Shown: positions 53,198-61,884 of the stretch, in pieces
Position numbering within the stretch: the stretch's first letter is position 1
Layout of the letters: every line of letters starts with the position of its first letter
Assembly: GCF_039545795.1 (NCBI RefSeq)
Contig: NZ_CP154260.1
Location: 1,617,001-1,681,000, forward strand
Source of the DNA: Chitinophaga niabensis
GTDB lineage: Bacteria; Bacteroidota; Bacteroidia; Chitinophagales; Chitinophagaceae
Length of the DNA stretch: 64,000 nt
Direction: 5' to 3'
Made by a program: the position numbers and the translations under genes
Notes under the pieces: model-generated
Told to the model about the DNA's origin: nothing
The model's database searches: none
Seen by the model: the letters and a program-made list of their open reading frames with translations, nothing else

Positions 53198-56100
53198 ATG
53201 AGATTAATAAAGATCAGCGTTCTATCGCTTATCGCGGTTATCCCTGCGATGATGATTTTAAACGCCTTTAAAATAAAAGGATCTGCTCCTCTTGTTATCA
53301 CCAAGGGATCGCGCATTGCGCTGATCGGTAATAACCTGGGGTCGAGGATGGTTCATTATGATAATTTTGAAACGGAACTCTATCTGCGTTTTCCAACGTA
53401 TGATCTGTTCATCCGTAATATGTGCCGTCCGGGCGAAACGCCTGGCTTCCGGCCACATGCCGGCAGAAATTCTGCATGGGCTTTTCCCGGTGCGGAAAAA
53501 TTCCAGGTGGAGCGGGCTAACATGGTGAAAAGAAAAGATGCATCCGGCTGGGCGGAAATGGAAGATGCCGGTGAAGGTTTTTTTGAAACACCTGATCAAT
53601 GGCTTACAAGGCTTAAAACAGATGTGATCATTTCCTTTTTCGGTTACAATGAATCGTTTGCGGGAAAAGCGGGGATTGCCAACTATAAGGCAGAGCTGGA
53701 GGCTTTTATTAAATGGACGTTGAAACAAAAGTACAATGGTACTTCTGCACCCCAGCTGGTGATTGTTTCACCCATTGCTTTTGAAGATCTCTCTGATAAG
53801 TATGATCTGCCGGATGGCCGTAAAGAAAACGAAAACCTGGAATTGTACACCAAAGCAATGAAAGAAGTGGCTGCACTGAATAAGGTACTTTTTGTAGATG
53901 CATTTACACCATCTCTGCAATGGTATAAAGAAACGGCAGCACCATTAACTATCGATGGCTCCCAACTGAATGAAGAAGGGTATAAAAAATTCGGCTTATT
54001 ACTGGCAGATCAGATCTTTGGAGGAAGCGCAGCGCATACGGATCAGAACAAAAAGCTGGTGCATGATGCAGTGATGGAAAAGAACTGGATGTGGCTGAAC
54101 GATTATAAAATTCCTAACGGTGTGCATGTATATGGCCGCAGGTACAAACCTTTTGGGCCTGACAATTTCCCTGCCGAAATAAAGAAGATCCGCGAGATGA
54201 CAGTGATCAGGGATACTGCCATCTGGCTGGCTGCTTCAAAAGGTGAGAAGATGGACCTGGCAGCTGCAGATCAACATACCAGTGTATTACCGGAGGTTAA
54301 AACCAACTATGAGCCCAGTCGTAAAAATGGTAACCTTGAATATCTCAGTGGGCAGGAAGCTGTGAGTAAGTTGAAAGTACCACCGGGATATAAAGTAGAG
54401 CTATTTGCTTCGGAAACGGAATTCAGTGCGCTCGCCAAACCTGTACAGTTATCGTTTGATAACAAAGGGCGGTTGTGGGTGGCAGTGATGCCCAGTTATC
54501 CGCAATACAGGGTAGGAGACCCATTGCCGAACGATAAGCTCATTATCCTGGAGGATACCGATAATGACGGCAAAGCAGATAAACAAACCATATTTGCAGA
54601 CAGCCTCCATTTACCGCTGGGCTTTGAGATAGCACCGGAAGGTGTATACCTGTCCCAGGGAACTAATTTTGTGCTGTTAAAAGATACGGATGGTGACGGT
54701 AAAGCGGATAAGAAGGAGATATTACTGAGCGGTTTTGATGATCACGATTCGCACCATAGCAACCACGCTTTCACAACAGATGGCTCCGGAGCTATCTACT
54801 CAGGAGAAGGGGTATTCCTTCGTACCAATGTAGAAACTTCTTACGGGCCTGTATATTCTACCAACGGCGGCTTTTACAGATACGATCCCCTCCGCAGGAA
54901 ACTGGAACGTACCGCGCAACTGGCTATTCCAAATCCCTGGGGCATTACATTCGATAGCTGGGGGCAGCCTTTCTTTGCAGAAACATCCAGTCCGGATGTA
55001 CGCTGGATGCTTCCCGGAACTGTATTGCCAAGGTATGGGCAGGCTACACACAAATCCAAACAACTGGTAGAAGAGAAACACTTGGTGAGGCCAACATCAG
55101 GCATCGAAATAATATCCAGCCGGCATTTTCCCGATGAAGTACAGGGAGACCTGCTGATCAATAATACCATTGGCTTCCTCGGAACAAAAGAACATACGAT
55201 GGAAGATGACAAAACGGGTTATAAAAGCCGTTTTCGTCAGGACCTGCTGGTGAGTGATGATCCTAATTTCCGCCCGGTAGATCTGGAGTTTGCACCTGAT
55301 GGTTCTTTGTACGTGGTGGATTGGCATAATATCCTTATCGGGCATATGCAGCATAATGCAAGGGACCCTTTGCGTGATCACTCGCATGGAAGGATTTATC
55401 GCATTACCTATCCTTCCAGGCCCCTGGTGAAACCGGCAAAGATAGCAGATGCCAGTATTGAAGAACTCCTGGATAATCTGAAACTGCCGGAATACAGAAC
55501 GCGTTACAGGACCCGCCGGGAGCTGAGAGGCCGGGATGTTTCAGAAGTACTGTCTAAACTAACAACCTGGGTGGCTAAGCTGGATGCGAATGATCCGGGA
55601 TATGAACATCATCTGCTGGAAGGACTTTGGGTGAGCTGGGGAATGGATAAAGTAGATCAGAAACTTTTAAGGCAGCTGCTGAAAGCGAAGGATTACCATG
55701 TAAGGGCAGCAGCAGTAATGGTCGTTCGTTATACAGGGCACCAGGTACCTGACCAGGCAAATTTGCTGATGCAGGCTGCCAGGGACCAACATAGCCGCGT
55801 AAGGCTCATGGCTATTGTAGCCGCTTCCTGGCTCGGTAAAGAAAAAGGCCTTCCCATTTTAGCCGAGGCCAATAAATTACCGATGGATGATTGGATGCTG
55901 CCTGCATACAGGACGGCTGTAGCACATTTAAATGGAATGAATGTAAGGGAAGCAAGGGAGAAAGAAGAAAGAACAGTACTGAAAGGTGCTGAGCTGGCAT
56001 TGTTTAATCAGGGGAAAATTATTTATAACAAAGAAGGATACTGTAAAACCTGTCACCAGGCAGACGGAAAAGGACTCACTGCTTCTGGTTTTCCACCCCT

Positions 56101-56410
56101 TGCATCCACTAACTGGGTAAAGGGAAGTGATGAAAGGCTGATCAAACTGGTGCTTAAAGGATTGATGGGACCCATAACGGTAAATGGTAAAAAGTATCCG
56201 GGCCAGGTGCCAATGACACCTTTTGGCGGATTACTGAAAGACAATGAGGTAGCAGCTGTATTGACCTATGTCCGCAACTCATTTGGAAATAACAGTCCTG
56301 CTGTTTCTGTGGAGAAAGTGAGAAAAGTGAGAAAGGCCATAGAAAGTAAAAAGGATTTCTATTCCGCTGAGCAATTATTGAAAGAACATCCCCTGGAAAG
56401 GGTACAATGA
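53198..56410 (+). CDS. SGNH-like domain fused to PVC-type propeller, HEAT repeats and cytochrome c
   Basis: This 1070-residue exported protein (N-terminal hydrophobic signal) has four parts. Residues about 35-280 are an SGNH-hydrolase-like domain: GNNL (44-47) at the GDSL position, GYNES (149-153) and DGSQLN (253-258) at the DxxH position, so the Ser and His of the usual triad are replaced. Residues about 380-735 are the PVC dehydrogenase-like propeller (PPGYKVELFASE, EDTDNDGKAD, KDTDGDGKAD, SDDPNFRPVDLEFAPDGSLYVVDW). HEAT-like helices follow (about 745-920), then a cytochrome c domain with CKTCH at 949-953 and methionines in QVPMTPFGG. It closes the operon and should be its periplasmic redox component. 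Confidence 0.85.
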   Translation: MRLIKISVLSLIAVIPAMMILNAFKIKGSAPLVITKGSRIALIGNNLGSRMVHYDNFETELYLRFPTYDLFIRNMCRPGETPGFRPHAGRNSAWAFPGAEKFQVERANMVKRKDASGWAEMEDAGEGFFETPDQWLTRLKTDVIISFFGYNESFAGKAGIANYKAELEAFIKWTLKQKYNGTSAPQLVIVSPIAFEDLSDKYDLPDGRKENENLELYTKAMKEVAALNKVLFVDAFTPSLQWYKETAAPLTIDGSQLNEEGYKKFGLLLADQIFGGSAAHTDQNKKLVHDAVMEKNWMWLNDYKIPNGVHVYGRRYKPFGPDNFPAEIKKIREMTVIRDTAIWLAASKGEKMDLAAADQHTSVLPEVKTNYEPSRKNGNLEYLSGQEAVSKLKVPPGYKVELFASETEFSALAKPVQLSFDNKGRLWVAVMPSYPQYRVGDPLPNDKLIILEDTDNDGKADKQTIFADSLHLPLGFEIAPEGVYLSQGTNFVLLKDTDGDGKADKKEILLSGFDDHDSHHSNHAFTTDGSGAIYSGEGVFLRTNVETSYGPVYSTNGGFYRYDPLRRKLERTAQLAIPNPWGITFDSWGQPFFAETSSPDVRWMLPGTVLPRYGQATHKSKQLVEEKHLVRPTSGIEIISSRHFPDEVQGDLLINNTIGFLGTKEHTMEDDKTGYKSRFRQDLLVSDDPNFRPVDLEFAPDGSLYVVDWHNILIGHMQHNARDPLRDHSHGRIYRITYPSRPLVKPAKIADASIEELLDNLKLPEYRTRYRTRRELRGRDVSEVLSKLTTWVAKLDANDPGYEHHLLEGLWVSWGMDKVDQKLLRQLLKAKDYHVRAAAVMVVRYTGHQVPDQANLLMQAARDQHSRVRLMAIVAASWLGKEKGLPILAEANKLPMDDWMLPAYRTAVAHLNGMNVREAREKEERTVLKGAELALFNQGKIIYNKEGYCKTCHQADGKGLTASGFPPLASTNWVKGSDERLIKLVLKGLMGPITVNGKKYPGQVPMTPFGGLLKDNEVAAVLTYVRNSFGNNSPAVSVEKVRKVRKAIESKKDFYSAEQLLKEHPLERVQ

Positions 56411-56813
56411 TATTGGAAGGGGGCTAAATGCCCGTGTTCATGATTTCTTCCAATAGTTTGATTGATAAGTAAGAGCTGGCCGTTTTCAGCCGGCTCTCTT
56501 CTTCACTCTTTCCCATTGGATGGCACCATATTTTTAGAATATTAGCATGAGAGTATGTACAATAGAAAAATGTTTTGCATGAAAACACCCATTTAATCAC
56601 GTTCAAGTTAAATTTCCATGTTATGAAGAAAACCCGGTCAGTGAACCAGATCTAATCGAGGATCTACGCTACGTTACGTTAATCTATTCGTAGGTACGGG
56701 CCCGTACCCTCATGTTTCCTAATCTTTTTTTTGAAGGCAAACACCAGTTGTTTGGCCTCCTGTTATTTTCATTTTCTAACCCCGGCGGCGCTTGCTGCTG
56801 ATAAACCAGTTAT
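56411..56813. promoter_or_regulatory. Gene-free 403-base region between the redox operon and SusC
   Basis: It contains a hairpin (56472-56497), a stretch with three TACG copies (about 56664-56679) and a perfect 16-base palindrome GGTACGGGCCCGTACC (56693-56708), followed by an A/T-rich, T-tract-containing stretch before the SusC start. The arrangement suggests an end of the first transcript and a separate, regulated start for SusC/SusD. No gene is supported in it. Confidence 0.5.
56472..56510 (+). terminator. Possible terminator after the redox operon
   Basis: Arms AGAGCTGGC (56472-56480) and GCCGGCTCT (56489-56497), with one G-T pair and an 8-base loop, are followed by a pyrimidine-rich tail (TCTTCTTCACTCTTTCCC). 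The tail is not a pure T tract, so efficiency is doubtful. Confidence 0.5.
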
Positions 56814-59800
56814 ATGCGATCAGAAAAACTACGCAGGATATTGTGTTGCATGATGTGCATCGTCCTGCCTGCACTTCCCGGTTACGTCCGGGCACAATCA
56901 AAAACAATTAAAGGTACCGTCACCGATGAGTCGGGTGCTCCTGCCATTGGTGTATCCGTGGCTGTTAAACAGGGCAAAACGGGCACGGCAACAGATGCTG
57001 AAGGAAAGTTTACATTAAGTGTGCCGCAGGGAACGGTGCTGGTACTTTCCGGCCTGAACTATGAATCTGCAGAGATAACGGTGGATGCCCGTACAGAATA
57101 TAAGATCACCGTTAAAACCAAATCGTCCAACCTCAGTGATGTGGTGATTGTTGGATATGGTACGCGGAAAAAATCAGACCTCACCGGAGCGGTGGGAACA
57201 GTAAGAAGCGAGGCACTGATGGAGCGGCCCAGTTCTTCATTAAACCAGGAACTGTCCGGCCGGGTAACGGGCGTGAACGTGTCTTCCAACTCAGGCCGCC
57301 CCGGCGGCCGTGCCAACATCCGTATCCGCGGTTACAGTTCCATCAACATCCAGAACGATCCGCTTTATGTAATTGACGGGGTGATCCTCAATGTGGCCGG
57401 TTTGCAGAACGGTAGTACGCCAATAGATTATTTGAACCCGAATGATATTGCGTCCATCGAAGTATTGAAAGATGCTTCGTCTACCGCCATTTACGGAGCG
57501 CGCGGTGCAAACGGTGTAATATTGGTGACCACCAAAAGAGGTTCATCCGGCGGAGGCAAAGTAACATATGATGCGGATTTTAGTGTGGGAACATTACCCC
57601 GCAAACTGGAAGTACTGAATGCAAAAGAGTTTCTGCAGGTGGAAGATCTTGCTTACCAGAACGCACAAAAGTATGATTCAGTAGGATGGACAAATGGAAA
57701 ATATACTAACCCCAGAACAAAACGTAACAACCCGCTGCTCTTCGACAGCCAGGGCAATCCACTGTATGATACAGACTGGCAGGACGAAGCCATGCAGAAA
57801 GCTTTTACACAGAATCACCAGTTATCGTTCACCAATGGTAATGAGAAAGGCAGTTACGGTGCATTCCTTAACTACCGGAATGAAAACGGGCTGATTAAAG
57901 GATCATGGCAGAAAAGATATGCTGCCCGCTTTGTATTTGATACGCAGATCAAAGACTGGCTGAAAGTGGGTGGTACATTGGGATATACGGACCAGAATGA
58001 AAAACAGGTAGATCAGCTTGGAGGCGGAGGTATCGTAACCATGCGCCAGGTACTGGAAGCACTGCCTATCATTCCTGTAAAATTCCCTGACGGGTCCTGG
58101 GGCGGAAATGATGATTACCCGGGCATGGAAGGTGGCGGTAACCCGATACAGGTGCTGGAAGAACGGCTTTATTATCTTCGTACGCAAACACTGCTGGGTA
58201 ATATTTACGCGAACATTCAGCTGGCGAATGGCCTCGAGTTCAGGACCACCGTAGGCGCCAATGTGATTAACCAGCGGCTTGATTATTACGGTGGAAGGGA
58301 TCTGAATTATATTTCCCGCGGGCAAAGAGGTGTGGCACAGATCACCAACAACCGCTATAACTCCTGGCAGTTCGAAAATTACCTCACCTATAACAAACAG
58401 TTTTCCCGTATCCATTCGCTGAATGCATTATTGGGCCTTTCCTGGCAGCATGTGGACCAGTTCAGCAACTTTGCCGCCAGCCAGGGTTTTACGGACGATT
58501 ACTTTAAGTTCTATAATCTCGGTGCCGGCGCCAATCCACAGGCCCCCACTTCATCAGGTACTGCTTACGGCCTGAACTCTTATTTTTCCCGGCTTAATTA
58601 TGGGTTGATGGATAAGTACCTGGTTACTTTCACCGGGAGGATGGATGGTTCTTCCAAATTCGGGAGCAACAACCGTTTTGCTTTTTTCCCTTCCGCAGCA
58701 ATTGCCTGGCGCGTTTCGCAGGAGAACTTCATGAAAGCAGTGCCAGCTATTTCCAACCTCAAGCTGAGAGCCAGTTATGGCGCAACTGGTAACTCGGAAA
58801 TATCCGCTTACCAGGCGCTGGCAGGCCTGGGTAACTATGATGTGGTTTTCGATGGTGTAAGAAGTCCGGGTATAGGTATCAGCCGCATGTCCAACAATGA
58901 ATTGAGATGGGAGAAAACCCTTCAGCTGGATGCCGGTATGGAACTGGGACTTTTCAATAACCGCATTTCACTGGAGTTTGATGTGTACAGGAAGAAAACA
59001 GTTGACATGCTGCTGGCGGCGCCTTTGCCTACCACCAGTGGTTATACAAGCATTACCCGCAATATCGGCAGTATGGAGAACAAAGGTGTTGAGCTGTCCA
59101 TCAATACCACTAACATAGAACAGAAAGACTTTTCCTGGAACACGCAGTTTAATATTTCCATCAATAAAAACAAGGTACTGGCGCTCACCGGCGGCAGCGA
59201 TATTTACTCAGGTGCTACAGTTATTCGTGTAGGTGAACCGCTGGGTGCTTTCTTCGGCCGTGTAAATCTTGGTACCTGGAGCACGCAGGAAAAAGGGCAG
59301 GCGGCTGTATACAATGCCCTTCCCGGAGATATAAAATACCTAGACCGGAATAATGATAAGCAGATCAATGATAATGACCGCATGATCATCGGAAAAGGGA
59401 TCCCGGATGGCTTCGGCACTTTTATGAACACCTTCCGTTACAAGAACTGGTCACTTACGCTGGACCTCCAGTACATGTACGGAAACGATGTATTGGACAG
59501 GAGTATCCATTCCCTGGAAGATCGCCAGGGTATTGCCAACAGCTACAAAACCGTATTGAATGCCTGGACGGAAACTAATCAGAACACACCTATTGCACAG
59601 GTTCGCCCCGTACCGGCAGGCTATGACACAAATAATGACAGCCACAAGGTGACGGATGCCTCGTTTATCCGCGGCCGTAATTTCCTGCTTGCCTACACTT
59701 TCCCTGCAACTGCCGTTACCAGGATGAAGCTGAACAGGCTGAGGGTGTATGCATCTGTGCAAAACGCCTTTGTGGCAACCAAATACAAAGGGTACGATCC

Positions 59801-59900
59801 GGAAGTGTCCAATTCCGGCTCTCCCTTTGATCAGGGTTTTGGCTTATATGATTACCCGAAGCCACGTGTATTTATGATGGGGCTGAATGTAACCCTGTAA
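56814..59900 (+). CDS. SusC/RagA TonB-dependent transporter without STN domain
   Basis: A 1028-residue outer-membrane transporter: signal peptide (about 1-27), carboxypeptidase-regulatory-like domain (about 30-105, TIKGTVTDESGAPAIGVSVAVKQ), plug (DVVIVGYGTRKK, LYVIDGVILN, IEVLKDASSTAIYGARGANGVI) and barrel ending RVFMMGLNVTL. It has no STN domain, in line with AraC-type control of the locus. SusD follows after 28 bases. Confidence 0.95.
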   Translation: MRSEKLRRILCCMMCIVLPALPGYVRAQSKTIKGTVTDESGAPAIGVSVAVKQGKTGTATDAEGKFTLSVPQGTVLVLSGLNYESAEITVDARTEYKITVKTKSSNLSDVVIVGYGTRKKSDLTGAVGTVRSEALMERPSSSLNQELSGRVTGVNVSSNSGRPGGRANIRIRGYSSINIQNDPLYVIDGVILNVAGLQNGSTPIDYLNPNDIASIEVLKDASSTAIYGARGANGVILVTTKRGSSGGGKVTYDADFSVGTLPRKLEVLNAKEFLQVEDLAYQNAQKYDSVGWTNGKYTNPRTKRNNPLLFDSQGNPLYDTDWQDEAMQKAFTQNHQLSFTNGNEKGSYGAFLNYRNENGLIKGSWQKRYAARFVFDTQIKDWLKVGGTLGYTDQNEKQVDQLGGGGIVTMRQVLEALPIIPVKFPDGSWGGNDDYPGMEGGGNPIQVLEERLYYLRTQTLLGNIYANIQLANGLEFRTTVGANVINQRLDYYGGRDLNYISRGQRGVAQITNNRYNSWQFENYLTYNKQFSRIHSLNALLGLSWQHVDQFSNFAASQGFTDDYFKFYNLGAGANPQAPTSSGTAYGLNSYFSRLNYGLMDKYLVTFTGRMDGSSKFGSNNRFAFFPSAAIAWRVSQENFMKAVPAISNLKLRASYGATGNSEISAYQALAGLGNYDVVFDGVRSPGIGISRMSNNELRWEKTLQLDAGMELGLFNNRISLEFDVYRKKTVDMLLAAPLPTTSGYTSITRNIGSMENKGVELSINTTNIEQKDFSWNTQFNISINKNKVLALTGGSDIYSGATVIRVGEPLGAFFGRVNLGTWSTQEKGQAAVYNALPGDIKYLDRNNDKQINDNDRMIIGKGIPDGFGTFMNTFRYKNWSLTLDLQYMYGNDVLDRSIHSLEDRQGIANSYKTVLNAWTETNQNTPIAQVRPVPAGYDTNNDSHKVTDASFIRGRNFLLAYTFPATAVTRMKLNRLRVYASVQNAFVATKYKGYDPEVSNSGSPFDQGFGLYDYPKPRVFMMGLNVTL

Positions 59901-59928
59901 CCCATTTCGTAACCTTAAAGGAAATAAC

Positions 59929-61434
59929 ATGAAATCATACATATCAAGATATTACCTGCTGCTCTGTACCGCGGGAACAGTGTTGCTGAGCGGTTGCAGC
60001 AAATTCCTGGACGAAAGTGATCCGAGTAACTTCACAATAGACCAGTATTACCGCACGGCCGAGCATGCCGCAAGTGGTGTGAATAGTATTTATGCATCCA
60101 TGCGTGAGCCTATGGGTAGCGGCTTTGGCGGTGGTGCCTGGATGATGACGGAATTTGCCACCGGCCTGGCGGATACAGATCTTGGGCAGGCGGTGAACAG
60201 CTATTTTGTGAAAGACCTGATCAATACGCCGGATAATGCATATGGCCGCACGTACTGGGTGAGCTACTACAGGGGCATTGCTAATGCGAACCTGGCTATC
60301 GAAAAAATACCTGCCATCAACATGAACGAAACGGACAAGAAAAAGCTGCTGGGGCAGGCCCGCTTCCTTCGAGCCTGGTACTACTTTGGTCTGGTGCGTA
60401 TGTTCGGAAATATTCCGCTTATCCTGAAACCGGTTGAGTTGAATTCTCCGGATCTGAAGCCTAAGCAGGCACCGGTGGAAGATGTATATGCAGCTATTGA
60501 TGCAGACCTGAAAGAGGCGGAGGCTGCAGGTTTACCATGGAGGGATGTATCAGGCAGGGTAAGCCTGGGTGCTGTGAAATCGTTAATGGCACAGGTGTAC
60601 CTCACCATGGCCGGTTATCCCTTGCAGAAAGGTGCAGCATACTATGACCTGGCTGCAAAAAAAGCGGAGGAAGTAATAGATTCCAAACAGTTCTCCCTGT
60701 TCCCGGTATACGCTGATCTGCACAATCCTTCTAAGAAGAACATCGGAGAGAACATCTTTATGATGCAATTCCGTACACAGATCATCCCTTCAAACTGGCA
60801 GGTAGCTATTATTCCCTATAACAAAAACATCTCTGCTTATTCTGATGAAACAGGTGGCATTTATGCCAATATCAATTTCATCAGGTCATTTGAAGCGGGA
60901 GATCTGCGGGTAAAGGAAAAACAATTTTTCTTCACTAGCTACACCTCGGAATCGGATCGTACTAAAACGGTAGAGCTGGGAGGTTATTACATCTACAAAC
61001 ATTTTGATGATGCCGCCCAACTGAGCACTGCCAACAGTGATCTTAACTGGCCTGTTATCCGGTATGCGGATGTACTGCTTACTTATGCAGAAGCTGCCAA
61101 TGAGACTGCCGGCCCGGGTACAAAGGCTTACAGTGCCGTGAAAGAGATCAGGGACCGTGCGCAATTGCCGGAATTATCTGGCCTCAGTAAGGAACAGTTC
61201 CGTGAAGCGGTATGGCGTGAGCGCTGGTTTGAGCTGTGTTATGAAAATACCACCTGGTTTGATATGGTGCGGCTCCGTAAGGCATTTAATGTGGGAACCC
61301 GGCAATTTGATGAATACGTAGGGCATAAGTTTTCTTATGGACCGGTGGTGTCTGCAAAAGAACTGCTCTTTCCAATCCCTACGCAGGAGATCCTGGATAA
61401 TTCCAACCTGAAGCAGAATGACGGATATAAGTGA
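59929..61434 (+). CDS. RagB/SusD family nutrient-uptake lipoprotein
   Basis: A 501-residue lipoprotein (signal ends LLSGC, Cys23). SusD features are KFLDESDPSNFTIDQYYRTAEHAASGVNSIYASM, the GQARFLRAWYYFGLVRMFGNIPLIL helix pair, IRYADVLLTYAEAANE, WRERWFELCYENTTWFDMVRL and the final LLFPIPTQEILDNSNLKQNDGY. It is the partner of the SusC just upstream, and a strong terminator follows. Confidence 0.95.
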   Translation: MKSYISRYYLLLCTAGTVLLSGCSKFLDESDPSNFTIDQYYRTAEHAASGVNSIYASMREPMGSGFGGGAWMMTEFATGLADTDLGQAVNSYFVKDLINTPDNAYGRTYWVSYYRGIANANLAIEKIPAINMNETDKKKLLGQARFLRAWYYFGLVRMFGNIPLILKPVELNSPDLKPKQAPVEDVYAAIDADLKEAEAAGLPWRDVSGRVSLGAVKSLMAQVYLTMAGYPLQKGAAYYDLAAKKAEEVIDSKQFSLFPVYADLHNPSKKNIGENIFMMQFRTQIIPSNWQVAIIPYNKNISAYSDETGGIYANINFIRSFEAGDLRVKEKQFFFTSYTSESDRTKTVELGGYYIYKHFDDAAQLSTANSDLNWPVIRYADVLLTYAEAANETAGPGTKAYSAVKEIRDRAQLPELSGLSKEQFREAVWRERWFELCYENTTWFDMVRLRKAFNVGTRQFDEYVGHKFSYGPVVSAKELLFPIPTQEILDNSNLKQNDGYK

Positions 61435-61445
61435 TTGGTCGGTTG

Positions 61446-61490
61446 ATGGCCGGTTTTCTGCAAAGAAAACCGGCCATTTGCTTAATTTAA
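61446..61490 (+). terminator. Strong terminator after SusD of locus E
   Basis: A perfect 13-bp stem, ATGGCCGGTTTTC (61446-61458) with GAAAACCGGCCAT (61465-61477), has a 6-base loop and is followed by TTGCTTAATTT. It lies 11 bases after the susD stop. Confidence 0.85.
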
Positions 61491-61494
61491 TGGA

Positions 61495-61884
61495 ATGAAA
61501 CATCAGCTCAGGAATATTCCATTATTGAAGAAAGTACTTTGGGTGGATAGCGTGTTAGGAGGAGGAACTGCACTCGCAGGTCTTTTCTTATACCCGGTGT
61601 TGGCAGGTTTTTTAGGCTTGCCCGCCAACCTAATTATCATCATAGCTTCCGTTACACTGGCTTATGCATTGCTGGCCTTAAGCCTTGCCCGTAAAAGCAC
61701 TCCGCCGGTTTTGCCGCTCAGGATACTGATCGGCGCAAATTGGATATGGGCCGTAATAAGCGTGGTATTATTGTTCCTGTATTTTAACGAGGCAACAATA
61801 TTCGGTGCAATATTTTTGATATTGCAGGTACTGGTGGTGGGTGGGCTGGCTTACCAGGAGGGGCGTCATGTTGTCCTATCTTGA
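61495..61884 (+). CDS. Small four-helix integral membrane protein, function unknown
   Basis: A 129-residue protein with four predicted membrane helices (about 15-38, 46-65, 77-97 and 101-119) and short loops; the N- and C-termini carry charges. No known motif is recognised. It lies just after a terminator, so it needs its own promoter or read-through. Its 3' end overlaps the end of the convergent sulfatase gene by 9 bases. The start ATG is immediately preceded by TTTAATGGA, without a good purine-rich site. Confidence 0.65.
   Translation: MKHQLRNIPLLKKVLWVDSVLGGGTALAGLFLYPVLAGFLGLPANLIIIIASVTLAYALLALSLARKSTPPVLPLRILIGANWIWAVISVVLLFLYFNEATIFGAIFLILQVLVVGGLAYQEGRHVVLS

Noticed and set aside
56424..56606. 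60-codon minus-strand frame after the redox operon
   Set aside because: It overlaps a hairpin and has no motif or start signal.
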